From Maritimibacter sp. DP1N21-5 (GTDB lineage: Bacteria; Pseudomonadota; Alphaproteobacteria; Rhodobacterales; Rhodobacteraceae), in NCBI RefSeq assembly GCF_019218295.1, contig NZ_JAHUZF010000001.1:1-64000 (forward strand): a stretch of 64,000 nt of DNA, read 5' to 3'. The notes beneath the pieces were generated by a model. That model was given only the letters and a program-made list of their open reading frames with translations. It had not been told where the DNA came from and did not search any database. Numbering within the stretch: the stretch's first letter is position 1; the number at the start of each line of letters is the position of its first letter. Positions 15,231 through 22,818 of the stretch are shown here, in pieces. The position numbers were made by a program, and so were the translations under genes.

Positions 15231-16622
15231 TCAAGCCTCCTTTGCTTCGGCCAGCTCGGCCTGTTGGTCGCGCCACCAGGCCCCGAGGATCAGGGACTTG
15301 ACCTCGGCCCATGTGCCATCGAACGTTTCCCGGCCACGGACATAGGTCTCGCGGTTGAAGTCGCGATAGTCGGTTTCGTAGATGCCCGAGACCTGTTCCC
15401 CGGCCTGTCCAACCATGGCGGTCAGCTCCTGCCGGTAGGCGGTCATGAAATCCCCGAAGTAAGCCTGGATCACGTTCGCCAGATCGGTCTGCTGGTTCGC
15501 GTCGAAACGGGTGATGATCGCGCGCACCGCGTCCCATTCGAAGCGCATCTCGGGCAGGCCGTCGCGCCGGCGAACCCGGTTTTCGCCCTCTTCGATGGAG
15601 GCGAAGGTGGAATAGATCATGTCGAAGAACCGACCCGTGGAGTCGAACTCGAGAAAGCTCGCACCGAGCGGCACCAGAAGGATGTCGGCGGCGGAGAGCG
15701 CGTTGATGGTGAGATAGCCGAGCGCGGGCGGCGTATCGAGGAAGACGATGTCGTAGTCGTCGAGGATCCCGCCGTCGTCCAACGCGTTCAGAAGCCCGTC
15801 CCAGAGCGCCCAAGAGCGGTGCTGCATTCGCCAGACCGGCACCTGGAACTCGGCCCAGTAGAGGTTGAGCTGCGCCCCGATGAGGTCGATGTTCGGCCAA
15901 TGCGTCGACTGGATGACGTTTCGCGGCGAAACGTTCAGCGCCTCGGTCAGGGTTTCGTCGAGGGGGAAGGGGGCGTCGCCGGCGGCCGCTCGAACCTCGT
16001 TCTCGGCCATCAGGGACTTCGCGAAGTCGCGCGCGATGAGGGGGAAAGCGGTCATCCATTCATCCTCGACCTTGCCCCCGAGGATCGAGGTCATGGAGCC
16101 CTGACTATCGAGGTCGATCACCAAGACTTTGTAACCGTCGAGTGCGGCGCTCATCGCGAGATGCGCGGCGGTCGACGTCTTGCCCACGCCACCCTTGAAG
16201 TTGGCGACGGCGACGACCTTGGCGGGAAGGCCTTCGGGCCGCCAGGACTTGTAGGCCTTGCCGGCGGCACCCTCGGTCGCGAAGTGATCGCGCAGGATCA
16301 GGACCTCCTCGAGCGTGAACCACTTCGCGTTCGATTCGCCGTCGCCCTGGGGCAGGTCGGGATTGGCCTTGAGCACCCGGCGCAGGTGGGCGGGCGCGAC
16401 CGGGATCAGATACTTGGTGATCTCCCAGATCGAGAACTTGCGCAGGCGCTTCTGACCGTCGGGCGCGTAGCCCCGCTTGGCAAGGTCGTCGCGGCCCCGG
16501 GTCGCAAAGGCGGCTGCTTTCGCGAATCGGGCGGTCTCGATAGGGTCAGCCAGACGTTTCGCGGCGAAACGCGGGTCGATATTGAAATAGGGAGGAAGAT
16601 CCTGCCGGGGCGGTTGTTTCAT
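15231..16622 (-). CDS. parA: ParA-family partitioning ATPase
   Basis: A 463-residue ParA-type ATPase that segregates the replicon together with ParB. The deviant Walker A motif is KGGVGKTS, preceded by VVAVANF, and the downstream ATPase motif is DIVFLDTPPALG. A roughly 170-residue N-terminal extension carries the MerR-like helix-turn-helix region typical of plasmid ParA proteins (WEITKYL followed by an HLRRVLKANPDLP segment), suggesting autoregulation. I prefer ATG 16622 with AGGCACCAGGCA upstream over the longer frame to 16730. It is divergent from rep and is followed by parB. Confidence 0.9.
   Translation of the reverse strand: MKQPPRQDLPPYFNIDPRFAAKRLADPIETARFAKAAAFATRGRDDLAKRGYAPDGQKRLRKFSIWEITKYLIPVAPAHLRRVLKANPDLPQGDGESNAKWFTLEEVLILRDHFATEGAAGKAYKSWRPEGLPAKVVAVANFKGGVGKTSTAAHLAMSAALDGYKVLVIDLDSQGSMTSILGGKVEDEWMTAFPLIARDFAKSLMAENEVRAAAGDAPFPLDETLTEALNVSPRNVIQSTHWPNIDLIGAQLNLYWAEFQVPVWRMQHRSWALWDGLLNALDDGGILDDYDIVFLDTPPALGYLTINALSAADILLVPLGASFLEFDSTGRFFDMIYSTFASIEEGENRVRRRDGLPEMRFEWDAVRAIITRFDANQQTDLANVIQAYFGDFMTAYRQELTAMVGQAGEQVSGIYETDYRDFNRETYVRGRETFDGTWAEVKSLILGAWWRDQQAELAEAKEA
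15918..15932. repeat. parS-like palindrome, copy 4 (inside parA)
   Basis: GTTTCGCGGCGAAAC within parA. The perfect inverted repeat extends to 19 bp (15916-15934), as in copy 1. Confidence 0.65.
16556..16570. repeat. parS-like palindrome, copy 5 (near parA start)
   Basis: GTTTCGCGGCGAAAC inside the 5' end of parA. It is the copy closest to the promoter and origin region. Confidence 0.65.
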
Positions 16623-16654
16623 TGCCTGGTGCCTCTCAATGTTCGCTGTTTTCT

Positions 16655-16684
16655 GCGATATCGCGAAAACTATCGCACATGCGA
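16655..16684 (-). promoter_or_regulatory. Twin palindromes in the parA promoter region (candidate operator)
   Basis: GCGATATCGC at 16655-16664 and TCGCACATGCGA at 16673-16684 are adjacent inverted repeats 33-62 bases upstream of the parA start. Such sites upstream of parA are usually bound by ParA itself for autorepression; here that is inferred from position and symmetry. Confidence 0.45.
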
Positions 16685-16831
16685 GGGCCCAAGTGAATCG
16701 ATTTGGGGAGGGTGCGGCAATGATCCTCAATATATTGATAGAACGCGAACGGGTTGTTTAGGATTCTTTCAGGTTCTTTAGAGACTTTGCCTCAGGATTA
16801 TTACGTTATCCCAGCAGGTTAAGAGGCATTC

Positions 16832-17101
16832 GGTACCCAGATACAGGGTCTCGGGGACCTGCATGCGGTGCGAAGGGCACCCGTTTGCAGGATAAGCGAG
16901 GCCGATTCGCAGGTTAGCCGGGCTGATTCGCGGAGAAACACCTGATTTGCGCTGAAATAGGCCCTGTCGCGCGATCGAGGGCTCGGGGCAGGGGAGGGAG
17001 CATCCCGTAGATGGGTCCCTTTGGCGAACGCCAGGACCGCTTGGGCACCCGGATACAGGACGGCCGATGAGGTGCCAAGACGGTTCTTGATCGCGGGTGC
17101 C
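16832..17101. other. Candidate replication origin with iteron-like repeats
   Basis: The region between parA and rep (16623-17185) has no credible gene. It holds three direct copies of a 17-bp motif, GGYACCCRKWTRCAGGR, at 16832, 16876 and 17044, and a degenerate inverted copy at 17085-17101. Other short repeats are GATTCGC near 16903 and 16925. Rep_3 initiators bind iterons next to their own gene, so this is the likely oriV. The spacings of 44 and 168 bases are irregular, which tempers the call. Confidence 0.5.
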
Positions 17102-17185
17102 TTTTCGCGGACAATGTGGAAAACAACAGGCGACCGGCCCGACACAAAGACGGGACACCACGGCCAGCCGGACAAGAGCAGGCAT

Positions 17186-18397
17186 ATGGACGAGATCGAA
17201 CGGGACAGGTTGACCGGATCGCTTCGGCGCGGGGCGGTGAAGAAGCATGTGGCAGCGATCCACGTGTCGGGGAAATTGACCCTACTCCAGCGGAAGTTGT
17301 CGAATGTGCTTCTTCTGAACGCCTATGACACGCTGGTCACGCAGCGCCGCCACCAGATCGACGCGCGCACGCTGTGCATGATGATCGGCTACAACTCGAA
17401 CGACTTCGACACGCTGAAGGACAGCCTGAAGGGCCTGGTGGAGACGGTCGCCGAATGGGACATGCTCGACGAGGAGGGACGGCAGGAGTGGGGGGTGTCG
17501 TCGCTCCTCTCCTATGCCAAGCTCAAGGGGGGCGTCTGCGAATACGCCTATTCCGACGCGCTGGCCGAGAAGATGCACGATCCCAAGGTCTTTGCGCTGA
17601 TCAACCTCAACATCCAGCGGCGGTTCACGAGCGGTCATGCGCTGGCGCTCTATGAGAACTGCTATCGTTTCGTGCGGACGGGGAGCACCGGGTGGTGGGA
17701 GCTCGATCTTTTCCGGCGGCTGATGGGGGTCGCGGACAGTGCCTATTACGAGACGTTCAAGCATCTGAACGCCAAGATCATCAAGCCAGCGGTGGCGGAG
17801 GTGAACAAGACCTCGAACATCGTGCTTACGCCCGAGACGCGCAAGATGGGGCGTCAGGTGACGGCGATCCGCTTCCTGATCTCCGAGAACCCGCAGCTTG
17901 CCATCCTCGGGCTCGATGACGGCGAGGGGCTGCGCAACACGCCGGTCTATGCCCGGCTGCGGGGGCTGGGGGTGAGCGACCGGCTGGCGCGGCAGTGGAT
18001 CGGTGAGCATGGCGAGGATTACGTGCGGCTCAAGGTCGACTATGTCGCGGGGCAGGAGGGGGTGCGCAATCCGGTGAGTTACCTGACGGCGGCGATCAAG
18101 GCGGATTACCGGCCGGAAGGGCAGGGGGGCGCGACTGTGCCGCGGCCGGCGGCGTCGGTGGTGCCGAGCGCCCCGACGAGCACGCGGGCCAAGCGGCTGG
18201 CGGTGATCCGGGGTCTGGTCGAAGCCCGGTCGCCCACGCAGCGGGACGCGGACAAGCGCATGTTCCTGTCGCGGCTCGACGGTGCCAAACGGGCGGACTT
18301 CGAGCGGCACGGCTGGATGAGCGCGCTCAACGCAGAAGGGATTGCGGCGTTCTGGGCCGAGTTAGAGCCTGATGCCTTTGAGGCCGACGAGGTATGA
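17186..18397 (+). CDS. Rep_3-family (RepB-type) plasmid replication initiator
   Basis: A 403-residue initiator expected to bind iterons and open the origin. The N-terminal winged helix begins with the typical Rep_3 wording LLQRKLSNVLLLNAYDTL, followed by TLKDSLKGLVETV and, in the second winged helix, WWELDLFRRLMGV. The C-terminal third is Ala/Arg-rich and variable. The chosen ATG has AGCAGG upstream; the frame is open further upstream but lacks a better start. It is divergent from parAB, the arrangement known for Roseobacter plasmids with single-protein replicases. Confidence 0.85.
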   Translation: MDEIERDRLTGSLRRGAVKKHVAAIHVSGKLTLLQRKLSNVLLLNAYDTLVTQRRHQIDARTLCMMIGYNSNDFDTLKDSLKGLVETVAEWDMLDEEGRQEWGVSSLLSYAKLKGGVCEYAYSDALAEKMHDPKVFALINLNIQRRFTSGHALALYENCYRFVRTGSTGWWELDLFRRLMGVADSAYYETFKHLNAKIIKPAVAEVNKTSNIVLTPETRKMGRQVTAIRFLISENPQLAILGLDDGEGLRNTPVYARLRGLGVSDRLARQWIGEHGEDYVRLKVDYVAGQEGVRNPVSYLTAAIKADYRPEGQGGATVPRPAASVVPSAPTSTRAKRLAVIRGLVEARSPTQRDADKRMFLSRLDGAKRADFERHGWMSALNAEGIAAFWAELEPDAFEADEV

Positions 18398-18402
18398 GGG
18401 GT

Positions 18403-18434
18403 CTGGCGGCGCAGCCGATCGAGGCGGCCGCCAG
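18403..18434. terminator. Stem-loop between convergent rep and SnoaL-like genes
   Basis: CTGGCGGC at 18403-18410 pairs perfectly with 18427-18434 across a 16-base loop. It sits between two gene ends (18397 and 18447) and is likely a bidirectional terminator. It also marks the border between the replication block and the catabolic cluster. Confidence 0.5.
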
Positions 18435-18446
18435 CCGAAACAGGGT

Positions 18447-19004
18447 CTATTCCGCCGCGTAATGCGTCGCCCAGTTCTGGTAGCAGTCGTAGCTTTCGGG
18501 ATAGTCCGACACGCGGCGGTCGCCATAGGCGCGCATCCGTTTGTCTGATCCGAGCGCTTCGCCGTATTCCTCGACCGGGACGTAGTAGAGGAACTTCAGG
18601 AGCCGCGACTGGAACTGCCATTTCCCGTTGGTGCGGACATATTCGTCCTCGTAGCGGAGAGAGCCCACCAGGGTCTGGCCATTGCGGTGGGCTTCGGCGT
18701 GGCAGAAGACCTCGCCCTTGCCCTTGTTAGGGTCGTTCGGGTCGATCTCGATGATCGCGTCGTGGGTCCAGTGGACCGAGATGTCGAGCACCTCGAATCG
18801 CTTGCGATACATCTCCATGATCCCGTCGATGCCTTCGCCCACCATCATGCCGTCGGCCGAGCGCACGGTGGCATCCTCGGTGAAGATCGAGCGCAGGAGC
18901 GGCACGTCGCGGTCGTCGCAGGATTTGCAGTATTGCGCGATGATGTGCAGGATTTCGTTGCGGCTTTCGAGCCGGTCGATGCGGTCGAGAATGTCGTCGG
19001 TCAT
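18447..19004 (-). CDS. SnoaL-like / NTF2-fold protein
   Basis: A 185-residue protein of the nuclear transport factor 2 (SnoaL_4-type) fold. The N-terminus (IDRLESRNEILHIIAQYCKSCDDRD) and the segment FTEDATVRSADG are characteristic. Members include small hydroxylating-dioxygenase beta subunits, dehydratases and isomerases; a Rieske oxygenase alpha subunit lies in the same cluster at 22819, so a beta-subunit-like role is possible but the genes are not adjacent. It is the last gene of the minus-strand run that starts at 21850. Confidence 0.7.
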   Translation of the reverse strand: MTDDILDRIDRLESRNEILHIIAQYCKSCDDRDVPLLRSIFTEDATVRSADGMMVGEGIDGIMEMYRKRFEVLDISVHWTHDAIIEIDPNDPNKGKGEVFCHAEAHRNGQTLVGSLRYEDEYVRTNGKWQFQSRLLKFLYYVPVEEYGEALGSDKRMRAYGDRRVSDYPESYDCYQNWATHYAAE

Positions 19005-19034
19005 GGTTGGTCCTCCCAGTTGGTTGTCACCGGG

Positions 19035-20192
19035 TCAGAGGGTCGCCTCTGTCCCGAAAATCAGTGTCGCTTGTGACGACAGCACGCCGCCGTTGCCGTG
19101 GCTCACGGCGATCTCGGTGCCGGGCACCTGCCGTTCGCCCGCCTCGCCGCGTAATTGGCGGACGGCTTCGACCATGGTGAAGAGGCCGTACATGCCGGGG
19201 TGATTGCACGACAGGCCGCCGCCGTTGGTGTTCACGGGCAGCGCGCCGCCGGGGGCGATGGTGCCGGAGGCGACGAAGCGCCCGCCTTCGCCCTTGGGGC
19301 AGAACCCGAGGTCCTCGAGGAAGAGGATCGTGTTGATGGTGAAGGCGTCGTAGAGCTGCACCACGTCCACGTCGGCGGGCGTGATCCGGGCTGCGGCCAT
19401 GGCGCGGGGGCCGGAGATGGCCGCGCCGGTGGTGGTGAGGTCGGGCATCGCCGCGATTTCCTTGTGCGTCACGGTCGCGGCCCCGCCCAGAAGCGGGATC
19501 GGGGCGCGGGTGTCGCGGGCGCGGTCCATGCGGGTCATGACGACCGCCGCCGCCCCGTCGGTGACGAGGCAACAGTCGGAGACCGAGAGCGGGGAAGAAA
19601 TGATGCGGGCCGAGAGGAGCGCGTCGAGGGTGGTTTCGTCGCGAACGAAGGCTTCGGGATTCTTCTGCGCCCAGGCCCGGGCAGAGAGCGCGACATGGGC
19701 GAGGTCCTCGCGCGTCGTGCCGAAGTCGTGCATGTGGCGCGCGGTGGCGAGGGCGTAGCCGCCTACAGGCATCCTTGCGCCGTGCGGCGTTTCATAGGGC
19801 GAGGCGCGGAGCGCCGAGACGAGCTTGCCCGCGTTCGAGCGCTGGTTCGAGCCATAGGTGATGAGCGCCACGTCGATGAGGCCCGCGTTGAGGGCGAGAG
19901 CGGCGTGGATCGCGTGGCAGAGAAAGGCCGAGCCGCCCGTGCGGTTGTTGTCCACGATGGCGGGGGTGATGCCGAAGTATTCGGCCATGGCGAGCCCGCC
20001 CAGGTAGTCGTCGGGGAGCGCCACGAAGAGCCCGTCGACATCGGCGATTGAGAGCCCCGCGTCATCCAACGCGCGGTATCCCGCTTCCGCCGCCATTTCG
20101 AGGGCGGAGAAGCCGGGGCAGGTGCCGAGCCCGAAGGTCGAGGCGCCGACGACGGCGGTGCGGCCACGGGGGAAGGCGTCGGACCAGCTCAT
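19035..20192 (-). CDS. Thiolase-family protein (SCP-x-like acetyl-CoA acyltransferase)
   Basis: A 385-residue thiolase-fold protein of the non-condensing SCP-x/lipid-transfer type. Features include DVVQLYDAFTINTILFLEDLGFCPKG and the C-terminal NTNGGGLSCNHPGMYGLF and VSHGNGGVLSSQ motifs. The usual early nucleophile Cys is replaced in this subfamily by GGSAFLCHAI. Proteins of this type act in side-chain cleavage of branched or steroid-like acyl-CoAs, often as a complex with a DUF35 OB-fold protein; such a gene overlaps it by four bases at 20189. Substrate unknown. Confidence 0.8.
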   Translation of the reverse strand: MSWSDAFPRGRTAVVGASTFGLGTCPGFSALEMAAEAGYRALDDAGLSIADVDGLFVALPDDYLGGLAMAEYFGITPAIVDNNRTGGSAFLCHAIHAALALNAGLIDVALITYGSNQRSNAGKLVSALRASPYETPHGARMPVGGYALATARHMHDFGTTREDLAHVALSARAWAQKNPEAFVRDETTLDALLSARIISSPLSVSDCCLVTDGAAAVVMTRMDRARDTRAPIPLLGGAATVTHKEIAAMPDLTTTGAAISGPRAMAAARITPADVDVVQLYDAFTINTILFLEDLGFCPKGEGGRFVASGTIAPGGALPVNTNGGGLSCNHPGMYGLFTMVEAVRQLRGEAGERQVPGTEIAVSHGNGGVLSSQATLIFGTEATL

Positions 20193-20560
20193 GTCGCCGG
20201 CTCGAAGATGACCGTCGGGATGTCGCCTTCCGTGACAACGCGCGCGGTCACGGCGTCGCCGATGGCGACTTGCGCCGGGTCTGCGCCGGGCATGTGCGAC
20301 AGCATCCGCCCGCCTTCCTCGAGGTCGACCAGAACGATCACGCTCGCCGGTTCCGGCGGGCGTTTCGGCTGGATCGTGACCGCATGGATGGTGCCGCGTC
20401 CCGACATCGGCTCGAACCCGCCGAGCGCCCCGCCATGACCCGGCGCACGCAGGCGCGGGGGGAAGACGGCACGGCCCGAAAGGGGATCGCGTTGCAGCAT
20501 GAAGCGGCCTTCGGCCAGATGGGCGAGATAGGCGGCCTCGGGGGCGGTGGTATCGGTCAC
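20189..20560 (-). CDS. DUF35-type OB-fold acyl-CoA-associated protein lacking zinc cysteines
   Basis: A 123-residue partner of SCP-x-like thiolases. The C-terminal OB-fold (GRGTIHAVTI ... ASVIVLVDLEEGGRMLSHM) is typical. The N-terminal rubredoxin-like zinc ribbon normally has four cysteines around a YPPR motif; here the equivalent stretch FMLQRDPLSGRAVFPPR has none, so no zinc can be bound in the usual way. The gene overlaps the thiolase start by four bases, supporting a two-protein complex. Confidence 0.75.
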   Translation of the reverse strand: MTDTTAPEAAYLAHLAEGRFMLQRDPLSGRAVFPPRLRAPGHGGALGGFEPMSGRGTIHAVTIQPKRPPEPASVIVLVDLEEGGRMLSHMPGADPAQVAIGDAVTARVVTEGDIPTVIFEPAT

Positions 20561-20569
20561 GGCAAGCCC

Positions 20570-21850
20570 TCAGATGATCTTGTTGGCCCGCAAGTCTTCG
20601 ATCTGGGCGTCGGTCAAGGTCAAGCGTTCCCGCAGGATCGCTTCGGTGTTCTCGCCCAGAAGCGGCGGCGCATTGGGATAGACGACCGGCGTGTCGGAGA
20701 ACTTCAGCGGGCTGCCGACGACTTTGACATCGCCCATGACCGGGTGATTGAGCGTCACGAACATGCCGCGCAGCGCAAGCTGTTCGTCACGTTCGATGTC
20801 CTCCATATCGTTGATCGGCCCGCAGGAGACCTTGGCCGCGTTGATCGTGTCCATCCAGTGCTTCTTGCCGTGGTGGGACAGTGCCTCGGTCATGTCGCGG
20901 GTGAGGTCCTTGCGGTTGGCGAGACGGTCGCGCGACCGTTGATACTTCGTGTCGGTCGCCCATTCGGGATGGCCGAGCACCTCGGCCAGACGCGCGAACT
21001 CGCGGTCGTTGAAGGTCGCGATGAGGATATGCCCGTCCTTGACCGCAAAGACCCCGTTCGGCACCGCGGTCGGGTGGTCATTGCCCGTTCGAGGCAGGGG
21101 GGCCCGGGAGTTGAGCCAGGCCGAGAGCGAGTTCAAGAGAAGCGCGACCTGGCTGTCGAAAAGCGCGATGTCCACATGTTGACCGGTGCCGGACTTCTCG
21201 CGATGGAGGAGGGCTGCGAGGATGCCGATGACCGCGTTGTTCCCCGCCGTGATATCGGCGATGGGCACGCCCACCCGCATTGGTCCGGCACCGGTCATGC
21301 CGTCGGGCAGGCCGGTCACGGCCATCTGGCCGCCCATCGCCTGCACGAGATAGTCGTAGCCCGACCGGTCGCTATAGGGACCCGTCTGGCCGAAGCCGGT
21401 GATCGAGCAATAGACGAGCCGGGGGTTGATCGCCTTCAGGTCCTCGTAGCCGAGGCCGTATTTGGCGAGCGTTCCGGTGCGGAAATTTTCGATGAAGACA
21501 TCGGTCTCGCGGATCAGACCCTTGAGGATCTCGGCCCCTTCGGGTTTCGCGAAGTCGAGGGTCAGCGATTTCTTGCCCCGGTTCACCGTCTGGAAATAGG
21601 TCGATTGCTCGAGTTCCGTGCTGGGCGACGTCACCCAGGGCGGGCCGAGCGTGCGCAGGTCGTCGCCTTCGCCCACCCGTTCGATCTTGATCACGTCGGC
21701 GCCGAGATCGGCGAGTGTCTGGCCTGCGAGCGGGCCGGCGACGACGCGCGAGAGGTCAAGAACGCGGGTGCCCGCGAGGATGCCCTTGGTCGGGGTGCCT
21801 GCGCCTTGTTCAGCGGACTCAGCGGGTCGATTCGATCTGTCGTCCAACAT
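20570..21850 (-). CDS. CaiB/BaiF family III CoA-transferase
   Basis: A 426-residue family III CoA-transferase that would move CoA from a donor thioester to the pathway carboxylic acid. Seen: RVLDLSRVVAGPLAGQTLADLGADVIKIE at the N-terminus, VFIENFRTGTLAKYGLGYEDL, and the catalytic Asp region SGYDYLVQAMGG. The start at ATG 21850 has a strong GGGAGGA site seven bases upstream; the frame runs on to 22765 but antisense to the next gene. It heads a minus-strand operon with the DUF35, thiolase and SnoaL-like genes. A GTATAC box lies in its promoter region. Confidence 0.85.
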   Translation of the reverse strand: MLDDRSNRPAESAEQGAGTPTKGILAGTRVLDLSRVVAGPLAGQTLADLGADVIKIERVGEGDDLRTLGPPWVTSPSTELEQSTYFQTVNRGKKSLTLDFAKPEGAEILKGLIRETDVFIENFRTGTLAKYGLGYEDLKAINPRLVYCSITGFGQTGPYSDRSGYDYLVQAMGGQMAVTGLPDGMTGAGPMRVGVPIADITAGNNAVIGILAALLHREKSGTGQHVDIALFDSQVALLLNSLSAWLNSRAPLPRTGNDHPTAVPNGVFAVKDGHILIATFNDREFARLAEVLGHPEWATDTKYQRSRDRLANRKDLTRDMTEALSHHGKKHWMDTINAAKVSCGPINDMEDIERDEQLALRGMFVTLNHPVMGDVKVVGSPLKFSDTPVVYPNAPPLLGENTEAILRERLTLTDAQIEDLRANKII

Positions 21851-21937
21851 GTTCCTCCCAGTTTTCCTTCCGGCGTTTCGTGGTCGCCGACCCTGCAGGG
21901 TGTGCCCTGTGGGGTTTATGCATAAGCGTGTTTCTGG

Positions 21938-21968
21938 GTATACAATAGGACGGCAGTCATATACATGT
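21938..21968. promoter_or_regulatory. GntR-type box in divergent promoter (CoA-transferase / SDR)
   Basis: GGGTATACAATA (GTATAC core at 21938-21943) and a weaker CATATACATG at 21958 lie in the 195-base divergent region. The same GTATAC-type motif appears in the three other divergent promoters of the cluster and fits a FadR-type GntR operator. Confidence 0.5.
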
Positions 21969-22045
21969 AAAGCCGGATCGTAGGGAATGGACATCCGGAT
22001 GGCATGCGCGGACGCTGATCGGGTGAATATGGGAGGACTTGGGCC

Positions 22046-22807
22046 ATGGATCTGGGCCTTGAGGGACTGAAGGCGGCCGTATCGGGCGGCTCGCGTGGCA
22101 TTGGCCGGGCGATTGCGGGATTGCTTGCCGAAGAAGGCTGTGACGTGTCGATCTGCGCGCGCGGGCAGGAGAAGATCGACGAGGCCGTGAAGGAATTCCA
22201 AGGTCACGGCGTGCGGGCCATGGGCCGTGCGCTTCAGGGCCGGGACGGCGAGGCGGTGCGCGGCTGGATGCGCGACACGGTCGAGGAACTGGGCGGGCTC
22301 GATCTGTTCGTCGCGAATCTCTCGGCCGGGGGCGGCACCGATGACGAACGCTATTGGTACCGGAACTTCGAGATCGACCTGATGAGCGCGACGCGCTCGG
22401 TCGAGGAGGCCTATCCCTCGCTCAAGAAAAGTGAGAACGCGAGCATCCTGATCATCGCGACCATGGCAGCGAGCGAGACCTTTGTCGCGCCGATGGCCTA
22501 TAACAGCATGAAGGCGGCGCTGATCACCTGGTCCAAGCAGCTGGCCGAGTTCTACGCGCCCAAGGGCATCCGGGTGAATTGCCTGTCGCCGGGGCCGACG
22601 ATGTTCCCGGGGTCGAACTGGGAAATGATCAAGGTGGCGCGGTCGCGCACCTTCACCAATGCCCTGCGCCAGCAACCGACGCGCCGCATGGGCGAAGCCG
22701 AGGAAATCGCCAGGGCCGCCGTGTTCCTGGCAAGCCCCGCTGCACGCTGGTGCGTGGGCTCGCATCTGCTGGTGGACGGCGGGTTCACCAAGGGCGTTCA
22801 GTTCTAA
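22046..22807 (+). CDS. SDR-family oxidoreductase
   Basis: A 253-residue classical short-chain dehydrogenase. The NAD(P) motif is SGGSRGIG at residues 14-21 and the catalytic Tyr-Lys pair is YNSMK. It ends with LLVDGGFTKGVQF, nearly the same ending as the SDR at 36960 (IVDGGFTKRVQF), so the two are close paralogs on opposite strands. It has a GGGAGGA ribosome site and heads the plus operon of Rieske oxygenase, MaoC, ThuA and hydrolase. Probably oxidises a hydroxyl made by ring hydroxylation or hydration. Confidence 0.85.
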   Translation: MDLGLEGLKAAVSGGSRGIGRAIAGLLAEEGCDVSICARGQEKIDEAVKEFQGHGVRAMGRALQGRDGEAVRGWMRDTVEELGGLDLFVANLSAGGGTDDERYWYRNFEIDLMSATRSVEEAYPSLKKSENASILIIATMAASETFVAPMAYNSMKAALITWSKQLAEFYAPKGIRVNCLSPGPTMFPGSNWEMIKVARSRTFTNALRQQPTRRMGEAEEIARAAVFLASPAARWCVGSHLLVDGGFTKGVQF

Positions 22808-22818
22808 GGGAGGATGAG

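Noticed and set aside
14661-16781. Plus-strand open frame of 706 codons
   Set aside because: Antisense to parB and parA, both of which have clear family motifs.
16778-17263. Minus-strand frame of 161 codons in the parA-rep gap
   Set aside because: Covers the iteron-like repeats and runs antisense into the rep start; no domain and no ribosome site.
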